From the NCBI GenBank assembly GCA_016271365.2, contig CM057451.1, positions 494,501,501 through 494,565,500 of the forward strand: 64,000 nucleotides of DNA, read 5' to 3'. A program made the translations under genes and the position numbers. The notes below the pieces were generated by a model. It worked only from the letters and a program-made list of their open reading frames with translations, made no database searches and was not told the DNA's origin. The first letter of the stretch is position 1; each line of letters starts with the position of its first letter. The DNA comes from Neoceratodus forsteri (Eukaryota; Chordata; Ceratodontiformes; Ceratodontidae). This document shows, piece after piece, positions 21,702 through 32,779 of the stretch.

Positions 21702-23911
21702 ACAAGCATTTGTCAATACCGAATGTTTGCTTGATGGTATTGGCATTGGTAGTGCAGGAGTTAGAGAGATGCATAATAGAAATGGCACTGAAGTATTGAA
21801 GTAATGCCAACCCCTACCCCCACCCTGCAGAGACTGACAGGCATTGGGGGTGTGCTTTTGCATCATCAGTCATAACACTCACATCATTCCACCTCATCCC
21901 ACCCCACCCTGCAGACACTGACAGGTGTCGCAGTGTGCCTTGAGGTCTTTGGCCCTTATGCTCACCCCATTCCATAAGGAAATAAGCTGAGATGGGTGCA
22001 GTATTGGAAAATGGAGTGAATGTTAGGGCCAAAGACCCCAAGGCATACCTCAATGCCTGTCAGTGGCTGCAGGGTGGGGTTGGAATGGCGTGAGCATTAC
22101 GGATGATGACCCCAAGTTACACCCCCGATGCCTGTCTGTCTGTACAGGGTGGGCATTATGGTTGGAAACCCTAATGCCCTGGGCATTTGTTGATATTTTT
22201 GCTCCAAATTTTCAACATGGGCTTTTTGGGACCCCATCTCATGAACAGTGGCAGTATCATTTTGTTACTCAATCCCAAAAGGTGATTTTGCATAGCGAGT
22301 GTGCCATTCGGCACCACAGGTGCAAAAACACATTTTGGGCAGGATATGAAAAAATGACAGCTATATATTTCATGAGAAGGTATGAAGGAATGGCAATGTT
22401 GAAAATCTGAGTCAAAATATGAAAGTGGTGAAGTTACGAAGGCGGCGAATAAATCAGCAACGATGCTCACATAACGAGTCAATTATGGAATGTTTTCTCC
22501 AAATTTTCAACATGACCTTTAGATCTCCCTCATGAACAGTGGCACTGTGATTTATTATTCTGTCCCAAAAGTTGATTTTGCACAGCTACCGTGCCATTCT
22601 GCACCACAGGTGCAAAAACACATTTTGGGAAGGATGTAAAAAATGACAGCTGTACTGTTCATAAGGGGGTGTGAGAAAATGGCAATGCTGGAAATTTGGT
22701 GTAAAAATATTAAAAACTGATGAATTTATGAGTGTGCTTAGAAACTATGGAATGGACACTCGTAACATAGTAATTTTTTGGAGTTTTTTCACCAGATTTG
22801 CAAAACAGCTTTTTGGGACCGCTCCTCATGAACAGTGAGTGGCACTGTTGTTTCGTTAAGTGATCCCAAAAGGTGATTCCACTCAGTGACTGCAAAATCA
22901 CCTTTTGGGACTGAGAAATGAAATGACGGTGCCAGAGTTCATGTGGTGGGGTCTCAAGAACCCCATGTTGAAAATTTGGGACCAAAACTCCAAAAATTGG
23001 CTGAGATATCAACCTAAGTTGAACCCCCCCCCCCATTGACTGCCATTACAGGGCTTACCCTTCATTTCCTCAGTTCCCGGCTGGTCTTTGAAGAGTGCAG
23101 ACGTGTTCCAGGTCCACAGAAGATCGCTGCTCCTGACCTCCAGAGGTAAGTATGGATGAGGAGGTGTGTGGGGAGGTGGGATGTGCAGAAGGAGGGTGCG
23201 GGTTTGGGGAGGAGGCCAGTGGAAATGACGAGGGACGGTTTTCTCTTTTTGCTCAGGTTTAAAAAAAAAGATGTCATGGAACTGTTTTCTTTTTTACAGG
23301 TGAAATATTAACAAAATAGATTTTGGCACACTGGGGTGGGCTTCCAGTGTGCCAGAGTACTGGAGAGGGGGGATCAATGCCAACCTGGTGACTGAGCACC
23401 CCGAGGTCAGCTGAGAACACAGAGGCGTGGTGAGGGCAGCGCATCCGACACTGGGAGTGGGCATCCTGGTGTTGGAAAGATCAAAGAAGTATTTTTTGGC
23501 ACTCTGGGGTGGGCTCTCAGTGTGCCACATTAATGGGGGGAAGGGGATACATGCTGACAAGGGGATTGAGCCCCCGATGTCGGCAGAGGATGGAGAACAG
23601 AGGGTGCGGGTCAGGCAGCAGCAGTGAGAGGGAGCTAAATGTGTTGCCCTGCTGTGTGCCTGGTTGGGAGGGAGGGGGGACTGCTGCTGTAATGACGAAA
23701 ATGCCCCTGATTGCAGTGGCAGATTTCTTTCAAGTGCGGTGCTTGCTCTGAAACTGCCATCATCGGCAGCTTCAGCATTAATTTGTGGCCAAGGGACTCA
23801 CCCATTAAAGTGTCCACTGCATTGGCCCCAACACTGCCACGCCTCTGCAATGCTCTACTATCTCAATATGTTTCTTGTGCTCTGCACCTGCAAGCAAATA
23901 TAAAAAGTCAA
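21702..23911 (+). mobile_element. foldback repeat family F, copy B
   Basis: Copy B starts ACAAGCATTTGTCAATACCG. A giant inverted repeat follows: arms about 21790-21965 and 22016-22175 pair over roughly 160-175 bp around a 50-nt loop. Three smaller foldback modules come next (about 22205-22410, 22500-22700, 22793-22980), each beginning near TTTTCAACAT and ending near ATGTTGAAAAT. Then come an exon-like segment (23074-23145) with donor GTAAGTATGG and a GC-rich part to about 23911. All four modules are self-complementary, so a transcript would fold into a chain of hairpins. No coding frame is convincing. Confidence 0.75.
23074..23145 (+). other. exon-like segment with splice signals (copy B)
   Basis: It is preceded by TTCATTTCCTCAG (ending 23073) and followed by GTAAGTATGG at 23146. 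Candidate acceptors lie at TTTTTGCTCAG (ending 23256, giving a 111-nt intron) and TTCTTTTTTACAG (ending 23299). The 72-nt body shares CTTTGAAGAGTGCAGAC and TGTTCC with copies A and C. Splicing is inferred from the signals only. Confidence 0.45.
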
Positions 23912-24662
23912 TGCTACCAAGCAATGGTGTGCATAGATACCGCTCCAAATGGGACCCTCCAAAAACTAGAGCCTTACACACTAGTGTAATTGACAAATGT
24001 GTACATTCAAATCTGAATCAAAGAGAGACAATACTGTTTTAATGAAAACATGTTTGGTATTAAACAAATTGAGGGTCCTGAAATTCACATTTTGGGGGAA
24101 TTTTACATAACTAAGTTGTGCTGATCCCATATGTGCTTTTTTGTCTGCTGGAAACCAAACAAATCTCTTTAAAGAGACCCCACAGTAATATAAAATTATA
24201 TTTTGCTTCTCAAAAATAGAGAGGCAGGGACCAAAAATCAAAAATGGGTTTAGTGCACCATCTACTGGTCTGTACATGTGATCACAGAAGCTACCATACT
24301 GTAAGTGTATTTACATCATGTTGCTCTGCTGCTTCTTGAGTGATGTAACCTATGTCGTGTCATAGGACTTTTCACAGGAATTAGTTAACGAAAAAGATCT
24401 GTGCATCTTTTTGTTTATCCCTAGCCACTGGTTTGAGTCATGCCCAGGTGTAAATTAAGGCTTCTTAATTATAGCCATTTGGTGACCTATGTGAAATGAG
24501 CTGCAGTGAATCTCAGTCTCCTTCCTCACACAAAGGCATCCATATAAAAATCTCACCACAACTGCCAGTATTTTATTTTTCACTTTTCTTTATTCTTTGT
24601 TCACCAAGTAAGTACACTGGTGGCAGGCGCCTTCTTCTGGCATGGCTCGGGTACTAGAAGAA
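23912..24662. other. no gene recognised
   Basis: About 750 bp between family F copy B and the next CR1 tail, with no recognisable coding sequence or repeat family. Confidence 0.35.
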
Positions 24663-24803
24663 CATTACATAAAACATAGAAACATAGAAACTAATGGCAG
24701 ATGAGGGCTGCATGGCCCATCCAGTCTGTCCTTTTTTGTTGCATTGCTTACACTGTAGACCCCTCCAGGTCTATGGCACTTGCTCTGCCACCCCTTACCT
24801 ATG
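24663..24803 (-). mobile_element. CR1 LINE 3' end fragment (minus)
   Basis: It begins with AACATAGAAACATAGAAACT, the reverse complement of the TTCTATGT tandem end characteristic of CR1. The family 3' untranslated sequence follows (TGGCAGATGAGGGC...GGCCCATCCAGTCTG). It stops at 24803, where the A/T-rich tail of another LINE begins, suggesting that LINE inserted into the CR1. Confidence 0.75.
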
Positions 24804-24960
24804 CCTTATTTATTTATTTTTTATTTTATTTGTATTTCAGATGACACCTTTGAGCCGAGGGCTCTTTTACAAAGGTTCCACATCAAGGCAATAAGGACAA
24901 TAAGGTACAAAACATAACATGATCATTACAATGGAACTGACAAAAAAAAGACAAGTAAGG
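24804..24960 (-). mobile_element. LINE 3' tail (family T), minus
   Basis: Read on the minus strand this is GGAACCTTTGTAAAAGAGCC...GGCTCAAAGGTGTCATCTG followed by AAATACAAATAAAAT and an (AATA)n tail. It matches the + strand tail at 7620-7685 in both stem-loop and simple-repeat end, so the two are the same LINE family. Only the 3' untranslated region is present. Confidence 0.65.
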
Positions 24961-24984
24961 TTACAATAATAGCAGCCTAAGGCA

Positions 24985-25129
24985 TATATTATTATGTGCT
25001 ATCTCTTTTTTCCATTTACATATGTGTAAAATACATTGTGATTGTCCTTCACTGGCTACAAGAGTGAAGGACAATCACAAAGCATTTTACACATACATAA
25101 ATAGAAAAAAGAAAGTACATAATAATATA
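24985..25129. repeat. 67-bp-arm near-perfect inverted repeat
   Basis: The arms 24985-25053 and 25063-25129 are reverse complements with only about seven differences around a 9-nt loop (GGCTACAAG). Weaker pairing runs about 8 bp further out on both sides. The stem is A/T-rich outside and has an inner block, GTGATTGTCCTTCACT, matched exactly. It resembles a MITE-like foldback or a pre-miRNA-scale hairpin. It sits 25 bp from the LINE tail but has no visible relation to it. Confidence 0.85.
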
Positions 25130-25199
25130 GGTCCTTATATACAGTAAATACACTGGGTGAACTTGCGACTAATACTAAGGAACTGGCAGATATTAAAAA

Positions 25200-25790
25200 A
25201 ATCATATTTTAGTTCCATATTTGGCGATAGTGGAGTCGGACCACCCATGTTGTGTAGCACAAAAGCTACATGAATCGCATGCCGCTAGCTGCTATAAACG
25301 TAAGCGTCACATAACGCTACTTGGGCAAGTGAAGTAACGGTGATGAGACACACGTGGCAACTAACCCAGCTATCGGGGGTCTTTGACCCCTCCCCCACAA
25401 CCCCTCCTTCTCCTTCACATCACACAACTACAATCAATAAAAAAAAACTAATATGAAAAAGTGTAAAAGAAAACAGAACAGGAGACTTAATCAATTTATT
25501 TTACCTTTCATCGGGGGGCTGCGCCCCCACACCCCCCCCTCTAATTCGGAATATCTCTGATCAATTGTAGACATAATCAATGAATTTTACCTTTCATCGG
25601 GGGGCTGTGCACCCATGCACCCCCCCAGTTATCCGTTCAAATAAAAAAAGACCACGAATGCATGAATTAGCATGTATCTATGCACATGCGTAAAGTTGCA
25701 TGTAGCTACGCAACATGATGATTGCACATTGTCAGTTATGCATTAAGCGTAGCACCACCGCTGGTCCAACACACTTCACTTTCACCCCGT
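25200..25790. repeat. hairpin-rich unclassified repeat with twin GC palindromes
   Basis: Two similar blocks, at 25486-25540 and 25575-25626, each read TTTTACCTTTCATCGGGGGG followed by CTGCGCCCCC or CTGTGCACCC and a C7 run. They form G/C hairpins in otherwise AT-rich DNA. Several short hairpins lie at both sides (for example GTAGC ACAAAA GCTAC and AAGCGT CACATA ACGCT). GTCGGACCACC near 25215 and its inverted GCTGGTCCAAC near 25763 could be degenerate terminal repeats. No coding sequence was seen. Limits and class are uncertain. Confidence 0.4.
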
Positions 25791-25839
25791 ATTCAATAAA
25801 AACACTGTCACAGGAAATGAGAACAAATTGAGTTCTCAG

Positions 25840-27441
25840 GCAGGACAGATATAAATAGATTTCAAGGATGTATTGAAAATACTGAAAAATATTAACATTA
25901 ACAAATCTCCCAGGACCAGATAATCTACACCCCAGAGTGCTTAGGGAATTGGCAGTCAGCCTGGCTCCACCATTAACTCATTTATTTCAAAATTCCTTGG
26001 ACCAGGGAATAGAGGTGCAGGGTTGAAGAGAAGCAATAGTGGTCCCCTTATTGAAGAAGGGCCCTACTACAAAGCCTGAGAATTTCAGACCAGTTAGTTT
26101 AACTTCTATAGTGGGCAAGTTATTTAAAGGGATTTTGAAAGATCATATTATATCATGCTTGACCTTATATGACTTATCAGATCCAACTCAACATGGCTTT
26201 ACAAAAACAAGATCATGCCAGACGAACATGCTAACATTCTATGAAACAACAAATAAGGCTCGAGATAAAGGAAATGCAGTGGACGTCATATTCTTGGATT
26301 TTTCCAAAGCGTTCGACAAACTACCACATAAGGAACTGGCAGAGGTACTGACCAGCACAAAGTTACCTACAAATATAGTTAAATGGGTGGAGGCATGGTT
26401 GAGTAATAGAAGGCAGAGGGTTACAATCAGAGGGGTATTGTCAGATTGGGAGCAAGTCACGAGTGGGGTCCCGCAAGGTTCAGTTTTGGACCCATGTTTA
26501 TTTAATTTGTACGTTTCTTCAGTTAAGTGCAGTTTCCCCAACATTTGGTTGAGCAAGTTAGCAGATGATTACAGGATTGAGGTATTATGAATAGTAGAGA
26601 GGACCAGAACAATGTACAGAACACCCTAAATATGCTGATACAGTGAACAGTTCAGTATAAGCTAGAACTAAATTTAAACAAATGTGCAGTAATGCACCTG
26701 GGTAATAGGAACAGCAACTTTGAGTACAATCTGGGAGCAATTCAGCTGCATCAGGCAGTAGAAGAAAGAGATCTGGGAGTTAGAGCAAGTAATAACTTAC
26801 AATTCAGTACCCATTGTGGTCATATTGTTAAAAAGGCTAACCAGACATTACATTGCATACTACATCACATTGGCAGCAGAGACAGTAGGGTGATTCTGCT
26901 CTTATACCAGGCATTGGTGAGGCCGCATCTTGAGTACTGCGCTCAGCTTTGGTCCCCATACAAAAAAGCTGACATCAGAAGGTTGGAGGGAGTGCAACAC
27001 AGGGCCACAAAAAGAATTATAGGCCAGGGACATGCAACATACCAGAAGAGATTACAGAATTTAGGATTATACACATTGCAGTATTGAAGAATAAGGGGAG
27101 ATATGTGTATGATATACAGGACCCTTCAGGATGACCAATTAAGGGAAGATTTAGGACTTAGAGTAAGAAAGAACTATCTGTAAGAACCCATGGGACACAA
27201 ACTTCAATTGGAACAAGATAAATGGAACACCTTGAAGAGAAAAAACTGGTTTAGTCGGGGGGGGGGGTACAGCTTTGGAACTGTTTGCCAAGGGAAGTAG
27301 CAAATAGTAAAACAATGGAATCATTTAAACTTGGTTTGGATAATTTTTATATAAATAAAAACACTCTAATATAAAACAGACAAGGCAAACATTAATGACG
27401 CAAGTCTATGTAGCTTGCTAAAACCTATGAAACCTATGTGA
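25840..27441 (+). mobile_element. CR1-group LINE, 5'-truncated (+)
   Basis: The + strand encodes a reverse transcriptase of a CR1-group LINE different from the minus CR1 family. Blocks are SPGPDNLHPRVLRELA, VVPLLKKG, NFRPVSLTSIVGKLFKGI, HGFTKTRSCQTN, IFLDFSKAFDKLPHKELAEV, SGVPQGSVLDPCLF, LADDYRIE (catalytic box, ADD kept), MHLGNRN, and the C-terminal ALVRPHLEYCAQLWSPYKKA. A frame break at about 26030 and stops after 26590 inactivate it. It ends with the tandem AAACCTATGAAACCTATG at 27420-27437, a CR1-like simple-repeat 3' terminus. Confidence 0.8.
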
Positions 27442-27545
27442 TGCAAGTTAATTATACAGTACAAGTCATAGGTGGCTCAGTGAAGATTTGTTAGGAGGGG
27501 TTAGTGGGAAAGAGAAAGAAGAGTGGTGGTGAGGGGTGGTATGGG

Positions 27546-27547
<2 letters not shown>

Positions 27548-27585
<38 letters not shown>
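27548..27585. repeat. (AG)n microsatellite
   Basis: About 19 perfect AG units at 27548-27585 in purine-rich surroundings. It probably lies in the 3' untranslated region of the minus-strand LINE fragment to its right. Confidence 0.9.
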
Positions 27586-27588
<3 letters not shown>

Positions 27589-27599
27589 GGGGAGAAATA

Positions 27600-28190
27600 G
27601 GGAAGGCATTGCATTGGGTATGTGGTAGATGGGAAACAGCCAGGGAGGAGGAATGGGGGGGGATGAAAAGGAACAGGAGACAGATTCATTCTATACCCAG
27701 TAATGGGGGGTAGGACAGGAGCAGGAGCTGAGGCAGTGAGGAGGGATGCTTGAGGGTAGTATGCCTGGAGGGGATTATAAGAATCAATCACAGAAGGCAC
27801 TAGCCATGAGGTGTTGTAGTAGTTTACACTTAAAAGCACCAATCGTGGCAATGTTGGAGATTTCTGTAGGTAGCTAGTTGAACCAGGTGGAGGCTCTGAC
27901 AAGGTAAGAATGTTGAGCTTGAGAGGTCTGGCAGCGAGGTATTGTAAAGGTTAGACTGTCTGATCATCTAGTTAGGTGGCAGACACACTGCGGGGTCAAT
28001 ATTGATTGGACTCCAGGGGGCATAAGGACCAGTGATGTCTTCTTAGCTAGGATGTGGGTCTGGTACTTTAGCCTGCCAGATGGCTGGAGCCAGTTAGCCT
28101 GCTCGTAAATGTCACATGTGTGAGAAAGTCAGGCAGCTGAAATAAGGAGTCTACATGCCTTATTAAGGGCTACAGCTATGCGCCAGAGTG
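27600..28190 (-). pseudogene. L2-like LINE C-terminal fragment (minus)
   Basis: The minus strand translation shows the RT C-terminal region of an L2-like LINE in changing frames: ANWLQPSGRLKYQTHILAKK (family pattern HWLPVxxRIxFKxLLLxxKA), then RASTWFN and LPTEISNIATIGAFKCKLLQ (family pattern LWNxLPxxIRxAxxxxxFKxxL). Several stops occur. Its 5' break at about 28190 abuts CR1 sequence. The left limit is approximate because the 3' untranslated region was not delimited. Confidence 0.6.
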
Positions 28191-28194
28191 CAGT

Positions 28195-28425
28195 ATTAGT
28201 AGTATCTTATGACTTCCTTGTGCTTATCCCAGGCTTTTTTGAATCCCACCACTGTTTTTGCCCCACAACCTCTATTGGAAGACTGTTCCAGGCATCCACA
28301 ACCCTTTCTGTAAAGAAGTATTTCCTCACATCTCTTCTAAACCTACCCCCCTCCAGCTTCATATTATGGCCCCTTGTTCTGGAGCATGCTTTCCTCTGAA
28401 AAATGCCTCCCACTTGCACCTTATT
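28195..28425 (-). pseudogene. CR1 ORF2 C-terminus (host of the nest, 3' part)
   Basis: The minus strand encodes KVQVGGIFQRKACSRTRGHN, MKLEGGRFRRDVRKYFF and TERVVDAWNSLPIEVV, the end of CR1 ORF2. The preceding residues (DMIETFKYLMG) are found only at 39703-39729, beyond the inserted LINE and Gypsy element. This piece and 39703-41430 are therefore two halves of one CR1 interrupted between adjacent codons of the same motif region. Confidence 0.85.
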
Positions 28426-28561
28426 TTCAATTCAATTTTATTTTTTATACTAAAAAGCATGTGAGCAAAAATGCCCACTTTCACAAACATCCAGTGGTAC
28501 ATAAATTCGATGATACAGAGAAAAAGGTAAAAACAATATTTGCAATATTTTACAATATTTA
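28426..28561 (-). mobile_element. LINE-B 3' end (left half, minus)
   Basis: An A/T-rich 3' end (ATTTTCAATTCAATTTTATT) follows the CR1 break and runs to the left Gypsy LTR at 28562. The same LINE continues at 38324 on the other side of the Gypsy element. The last four bases before the LTR, TTTA, are repeated directly after the right LTR. Confidence 0.7.
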
Positions 28562-30178
28562 TGTAACCCCTAGATGGCACTATCCCAGGGGCTACTACCC
28601 CTGCCTAATTTGCCACTAACAGGTTGAGGGGCCTGGATCCAATGGCGGGTGCCTCCACCCAGAGGTCAGGGTTTGCAATAGTTAAACTAACTTGGTCACA
28701 GCCCTCTGGGACACTGCAACCCCTTTCTTCCCACTAGTGGCCCACACAATATATCAGAATTACCTTCACAGTATACACTTACCCCCAGGTCTGGTTCCGT
28801 ACTGGGACCTCCTGTGAAATGAGAGATAAGAACAATCACAGTACAGTACTTTAACATAGACAAATACCTCAGACAGTATAACTTTGCTGAAACAAGCAGC
28901 TCTGATTTATTTAGGGGATATAACAAGGACAGGGGAAATCAGGTTAATTAGCTTATCACTCTAATAGTCTACTTATGGCTCTGTGCACAGGCCTATCCCT
29001 ATCAGTTACTGTCCCTGGGTACCCAAGCCCTAGTGGCTAGTCCAAACCATGGCAGCTGGTAGGGGCCTTTCACAGAGAAAAGGAGAATTAAACAGTCCAG
29101 CAGTACAGTAATTCCATTTTGATTTAATGTGGCATTAACAGGGAGTTAATTCCTGAATTAGTACTCACGTACCTCCAAATAGATAGGGTCCTTCAATGTC
29201 AGCAGGGCTCACTTGAGGTACACAAACCTCTTCACACATCCATATAAAAGAAAGCACTATACCAGGCAGGCTGCATCTGTATCCCAATCGCAATTACTGC
29301 ACAATACCCGGGAGAACACACAGCAGATTCAGTTCCTGACAGACCGAGTGCAATTTTCAGCAATTCCTCCAGTCTTCTACAGGGTGAGCCTGGTTTCTAC
29401 TCTTCAGAGATCCTTTGATTCTTTTCACAGGATGGATTCAGTCCTAACAAGCTGTTACACAAGCTGCAGACCGGAACTCTGGGCCTTACACACGTTTTTT
29501 GACTAAAACTGCACACTGAAAAAGCACAGGGCTCCTTCCTTCTTCACTGCCAAAGCTCAACTGAAACTCCAACCGACAAAACTGGCACTTCCTTTGAGTT
29601 CCTCCCAGTTCTTGACTGGATTGGCTGTCACTCACAATAGACTGCTGCTGTTGGTCCAAAAGGCACTGAAGTCTAAACTACATCTCCCAGAGTCACTGCC
29701 CATACAATCCTCTTGTGGCTGGCTCAGATTATGAGTCCAAGTTCTGATTCGTCAAGGCACCATTTTAGAGCTAGCTTACCCCACACTGATTGGTCCAGTT
29801 CAGCAGTTCAAAACTAGAATGGGGAACTAGCAGACACAGTTCTGACTGCAAAGAAAGCAGGTTAGACAAACTGTAATTTCATTATTACTCTAAATAATTT
29901 CTGGCAAACAGTTACATCTTTCAGATAGGTTCCTTTGCACTCCTAGTGACTGCAAAATGAAGTGAATTGCGCAGCTTGAGTGGTACTCAATCAAAGAAAC
30001 ACACAGTCCCCCATACAAACTAATTATGTCTGCAAGCAGACAGCTCTTAAAGAGACAGTACCAGAGGTTCTAAAACACTCACTGATAAATGGCTTAAATG
30101 CCAAACACCATTCAGGCTTGGAGCATTCAAGCAAGCTCCTGGAAGTCTTTAGGAACCCCCATTTGCAGTGGGGTTACA
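28562..30178 (-). repeat. Gypsy 3' LTR (left)
   Basis: This is the downstream LTR in element orientation. It starts TGTAACCCC and ends GGTTACA, with inverted ends typical of LTRs. On the minus strand an AATAAA candidate lies at 28906-28911. Compared with the right LTR it shows few substitutions (for example A at 28579 against G at 36719) and many one-base length differences in homopolymers. Long + frames inside it (29213-29506) recur in the other LTR and are not genes. Confidence 0.95.
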
Positions 30179-30186
30179 CCCTTCCT
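30179..30186 (-). other. Gypsy polypurine tract candidate
   Basis: On the minus strand the bases immediately before the 3' LTR read AGGAAGGG, directly abutting TGTAACC. Position and composition fit a plus-strand priming tract, though it is short. Confidence 0.5.
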
Positions 30187-30979
30187 GGCCTGGGAAAGCT
30201 TGACGTCGCGTCAAGCAAGTACCATAAGTTTCAAACTGCAACCATATACATTTGCATTAGGCTCATCTGTAATCATCAGTCAATATATCATTTTACCAAG
30301 AACACATTTCTGAAACATTGCAGTCGTCACTCTTTACAAGTATTACATACACATTGTACCATAACTCAAGTTATTACCTCTTGTACATGAAAACTGAAGA
30401 GAGGGCCCTTCCTATCAGTTACCTTGGGGCTGGATGGGGCAAGGGCACCATACTTAGAGGGCAACACAAGTAACTTGGAGTTAGCACTGATGCTCAGTTT
30501 GGGCAATGAGCTCGGGACACATACACTCCTTTATGGACAACATTGAGAGGCAAGTCCACAGGCCTCCCAAGTGAATCATAACTGAGGTGCACCACAGGCT
30601 TTACAGCTCGACCAGTCTTTCTAGGGGAACTGTTATAGTCTCTGCACTCTGAGCCTCATTTTCAGCATTGTCCTCACTTGTCAGGGAGTCTCCTTGGGGT
30701 AGAGGCTAGAACTTGGGGCACTTTCAGCTCCAGGAGTTACAGTTTCTGAGTCCACAACATTTGGCTCTCATGAAGAGCTTTCGACACTGGCAGTGGACTG
30801 TCAGGGCACTCAAAATACTCTTCTTGTTCGGTGTATCACCAGTCTGCCCAATCTATTCCTCCCTGAAAGCTCAAACAGTTCAACCATGCACAATGATTCC
30901 ATTTCATCTGATCTGATGCTTTGCACTTCACTTTCTGGGAGCATTGGCTCCAGGGATGAAGCTGGGGCTTAGACAGTCC

Positions 30980-32400
30980 AGAAGGCCCAGCTTCATCTCC
31001 AGTATTGACTAGGGATTGCCCGAAACAATTGACTCAGTTCGTAAGAAGGATAGTATTCAAAGTCACTCACTTTCTTCCGATATGGACTGACAGTCATGCT
31101 CAACTGGGACTTGTGGAGGGAACACTTTAACTTTGCTTCTGTAGGTGCAGACTTTCTTGATCTTTTCTTAGCAGCAGCTCTAGTCACTGGTCCAGAGGGG
31201 CATCTTCTAGGGGCTCAGACTCAATTAAGATTTGTCCAATGGGCAGTAAATGATTTCTATGCATTGTTTTTACATCTTTTGAATTATTCTCAGGCCTTAC
31301 TTTGTACACTGGCAGATCATCTAGTTTGCCACTACAATGTGAGGGAGATGGTGCCATCTGTCAGCAATCTTGTGCTTGCCATGCAGTCCCAGATTTCTTA
31401 GCAATACCGATCTCCCTCCTGGAATTCCTGTGCTTTCACCTTTTATCATACCTTTCTTTGTTGGCCAGATTTCTTTTGGCAGCCATGGTTTGAGCCAGTT
31501 AGTACGCATGAGTTAGCTGGGCCTTTAACTTTTGCACATACTGTAAATAGTTGTCAGCTTGAACCCCATCAGGAGAGACCCCAAAACACACATCTACTGG
31601 TAGTCGAGCTTCTCTTCCAAACATTAGGCGGTGGGGAGAATCCAGTGGCATCACTTTGGTGCAGTTATAAGCATGTACCAGGGTGCTAATTTGTTGGCTC
31701 CATCTAGGCTTGTCCTTTGGGTGCAGGGTGCCCAGCATATCTAGCAAAGTGCGGTTGAAACGTTCAGGCTGTGGGTCCCCTGGGGTGGTAAGGAGTGGTT
31801 CTGGACTTTCGCACTCCCCACAGAGAAAGCATCTCTTTGATCAGACGACTCTCAAAGTCTCTCCTTGATCAGAATGGATTCTTTGTGGAGCCCCATAGTG
31901 AACAAAAAAGTTTTCTACAAGTACTTTGGCCACAGTGGATGCTTTCTGGTCTTTGGTGGGGAAAGCTTGGGCATATCTCGTGAAATGGTCAGTGACCACC
32001 AGCACATTACTGATATTTCTTTGATCTGACTCCAAACTGAGAAAATCAATACAGACCAGCTCCATGGATGCACTGGTGGTGATTTTAACAAGGGGGCAGC
32101 CCTCTGGGGAAAGCTTTCCTCTGTAAGCTTAGCGACTACAAGTTCGAATGTGTTGCTCCACATCAGCCCCATCTTAGGCCAATAGAATCTGGATCTCACC
32201 AAGTCAAGTGTTCTGTCTATACCAAGGTGCCCCATGTGGATGTGCAAGGACCTCAGTACTGAGTCTCGAAAGGCAGTGGGCAGCACTAGTTGTTGTTTGT
32301 CTACTTGTCCCCCTCTGTCTACTGTTTCTCTGTATAACAGTTTATTGATCAGTTTCAACTTAGGACCTTCTTTGTATAACAGTGCAGTTCTCAAATCAGT
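30980..32400 (-). pseudogene. Gypsy integrase
   Basis: From right to left on the minus strand: a zinc-binding-like HHCC region (LHIHMGHLGIDRTLDLVRS, FYWPKM, then HIRTCSR), the catalytic core (MELVCIDFLSLE with the first Asp; GAPQRIHSDQG with the second Asp; FNRTLLDML downstream), SPHRLMFGREARLPVD, and a C-terminal GPY/F-like stretch (LLRNLGLHGKHKIADRW) near 31350-31420. A basic tail (TRAAAKKRSRK) follows to about 30990. Frames change at least four times. It follows RNase H as in standard Gypsy elements. The remaining 30187-30980 shows no further domain. Confidence 0.85.
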
Positions 32401-32779
32401 GGGCGTAATTTGGACACATCTTTTCCTGCATAGAGGGCTTCTAAAGCTGCTTTGATCATGGGATCGCGGGATTGAGCCACGAATACTGTCATTGTCCAGC
32501 TGAGGCAGTGCGCCAATGTCTTGCAGAAAAGTGGCAATAAGCAGCAGGTATGCAATTCTCAGAGCTCCCAAGCAATCCACCATGCAGTCCACTGCGTCTG
32601 TGGACATTGTTCCTCCCTGTCAAACTTCTGGCAGAGTGCCCGAATGTCAGGTTCTGCTAATCGGACCCAATCATTCTGGGGAACAGGCCTCCGGAGAGAG
32701 CATCAGCATCTATGTGGTTCAGACCTGCTCGGTATTCAAGAGCATAGTCATATGTAGATAATGCAGAAAGCCACCTATG

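Noticed and set aside
25486..25626. Bacterial contamination or REP-like sequence suggested by GGGGGGCTGCGCCCCC
   Set aside because: The surrounding DNA is AT-rich with eukaryotic LINEs on both sides and no prokaryotic gene; a eukaryotic repeat is the simpler reading.
29213..29506. Open frame repeated at 37358-37645 that looks like a duplicated gene
   Set aside because: Both lie inside the two Gypsy LTRs on the strand opposite to pol, so the repetition is just the LTR pair.
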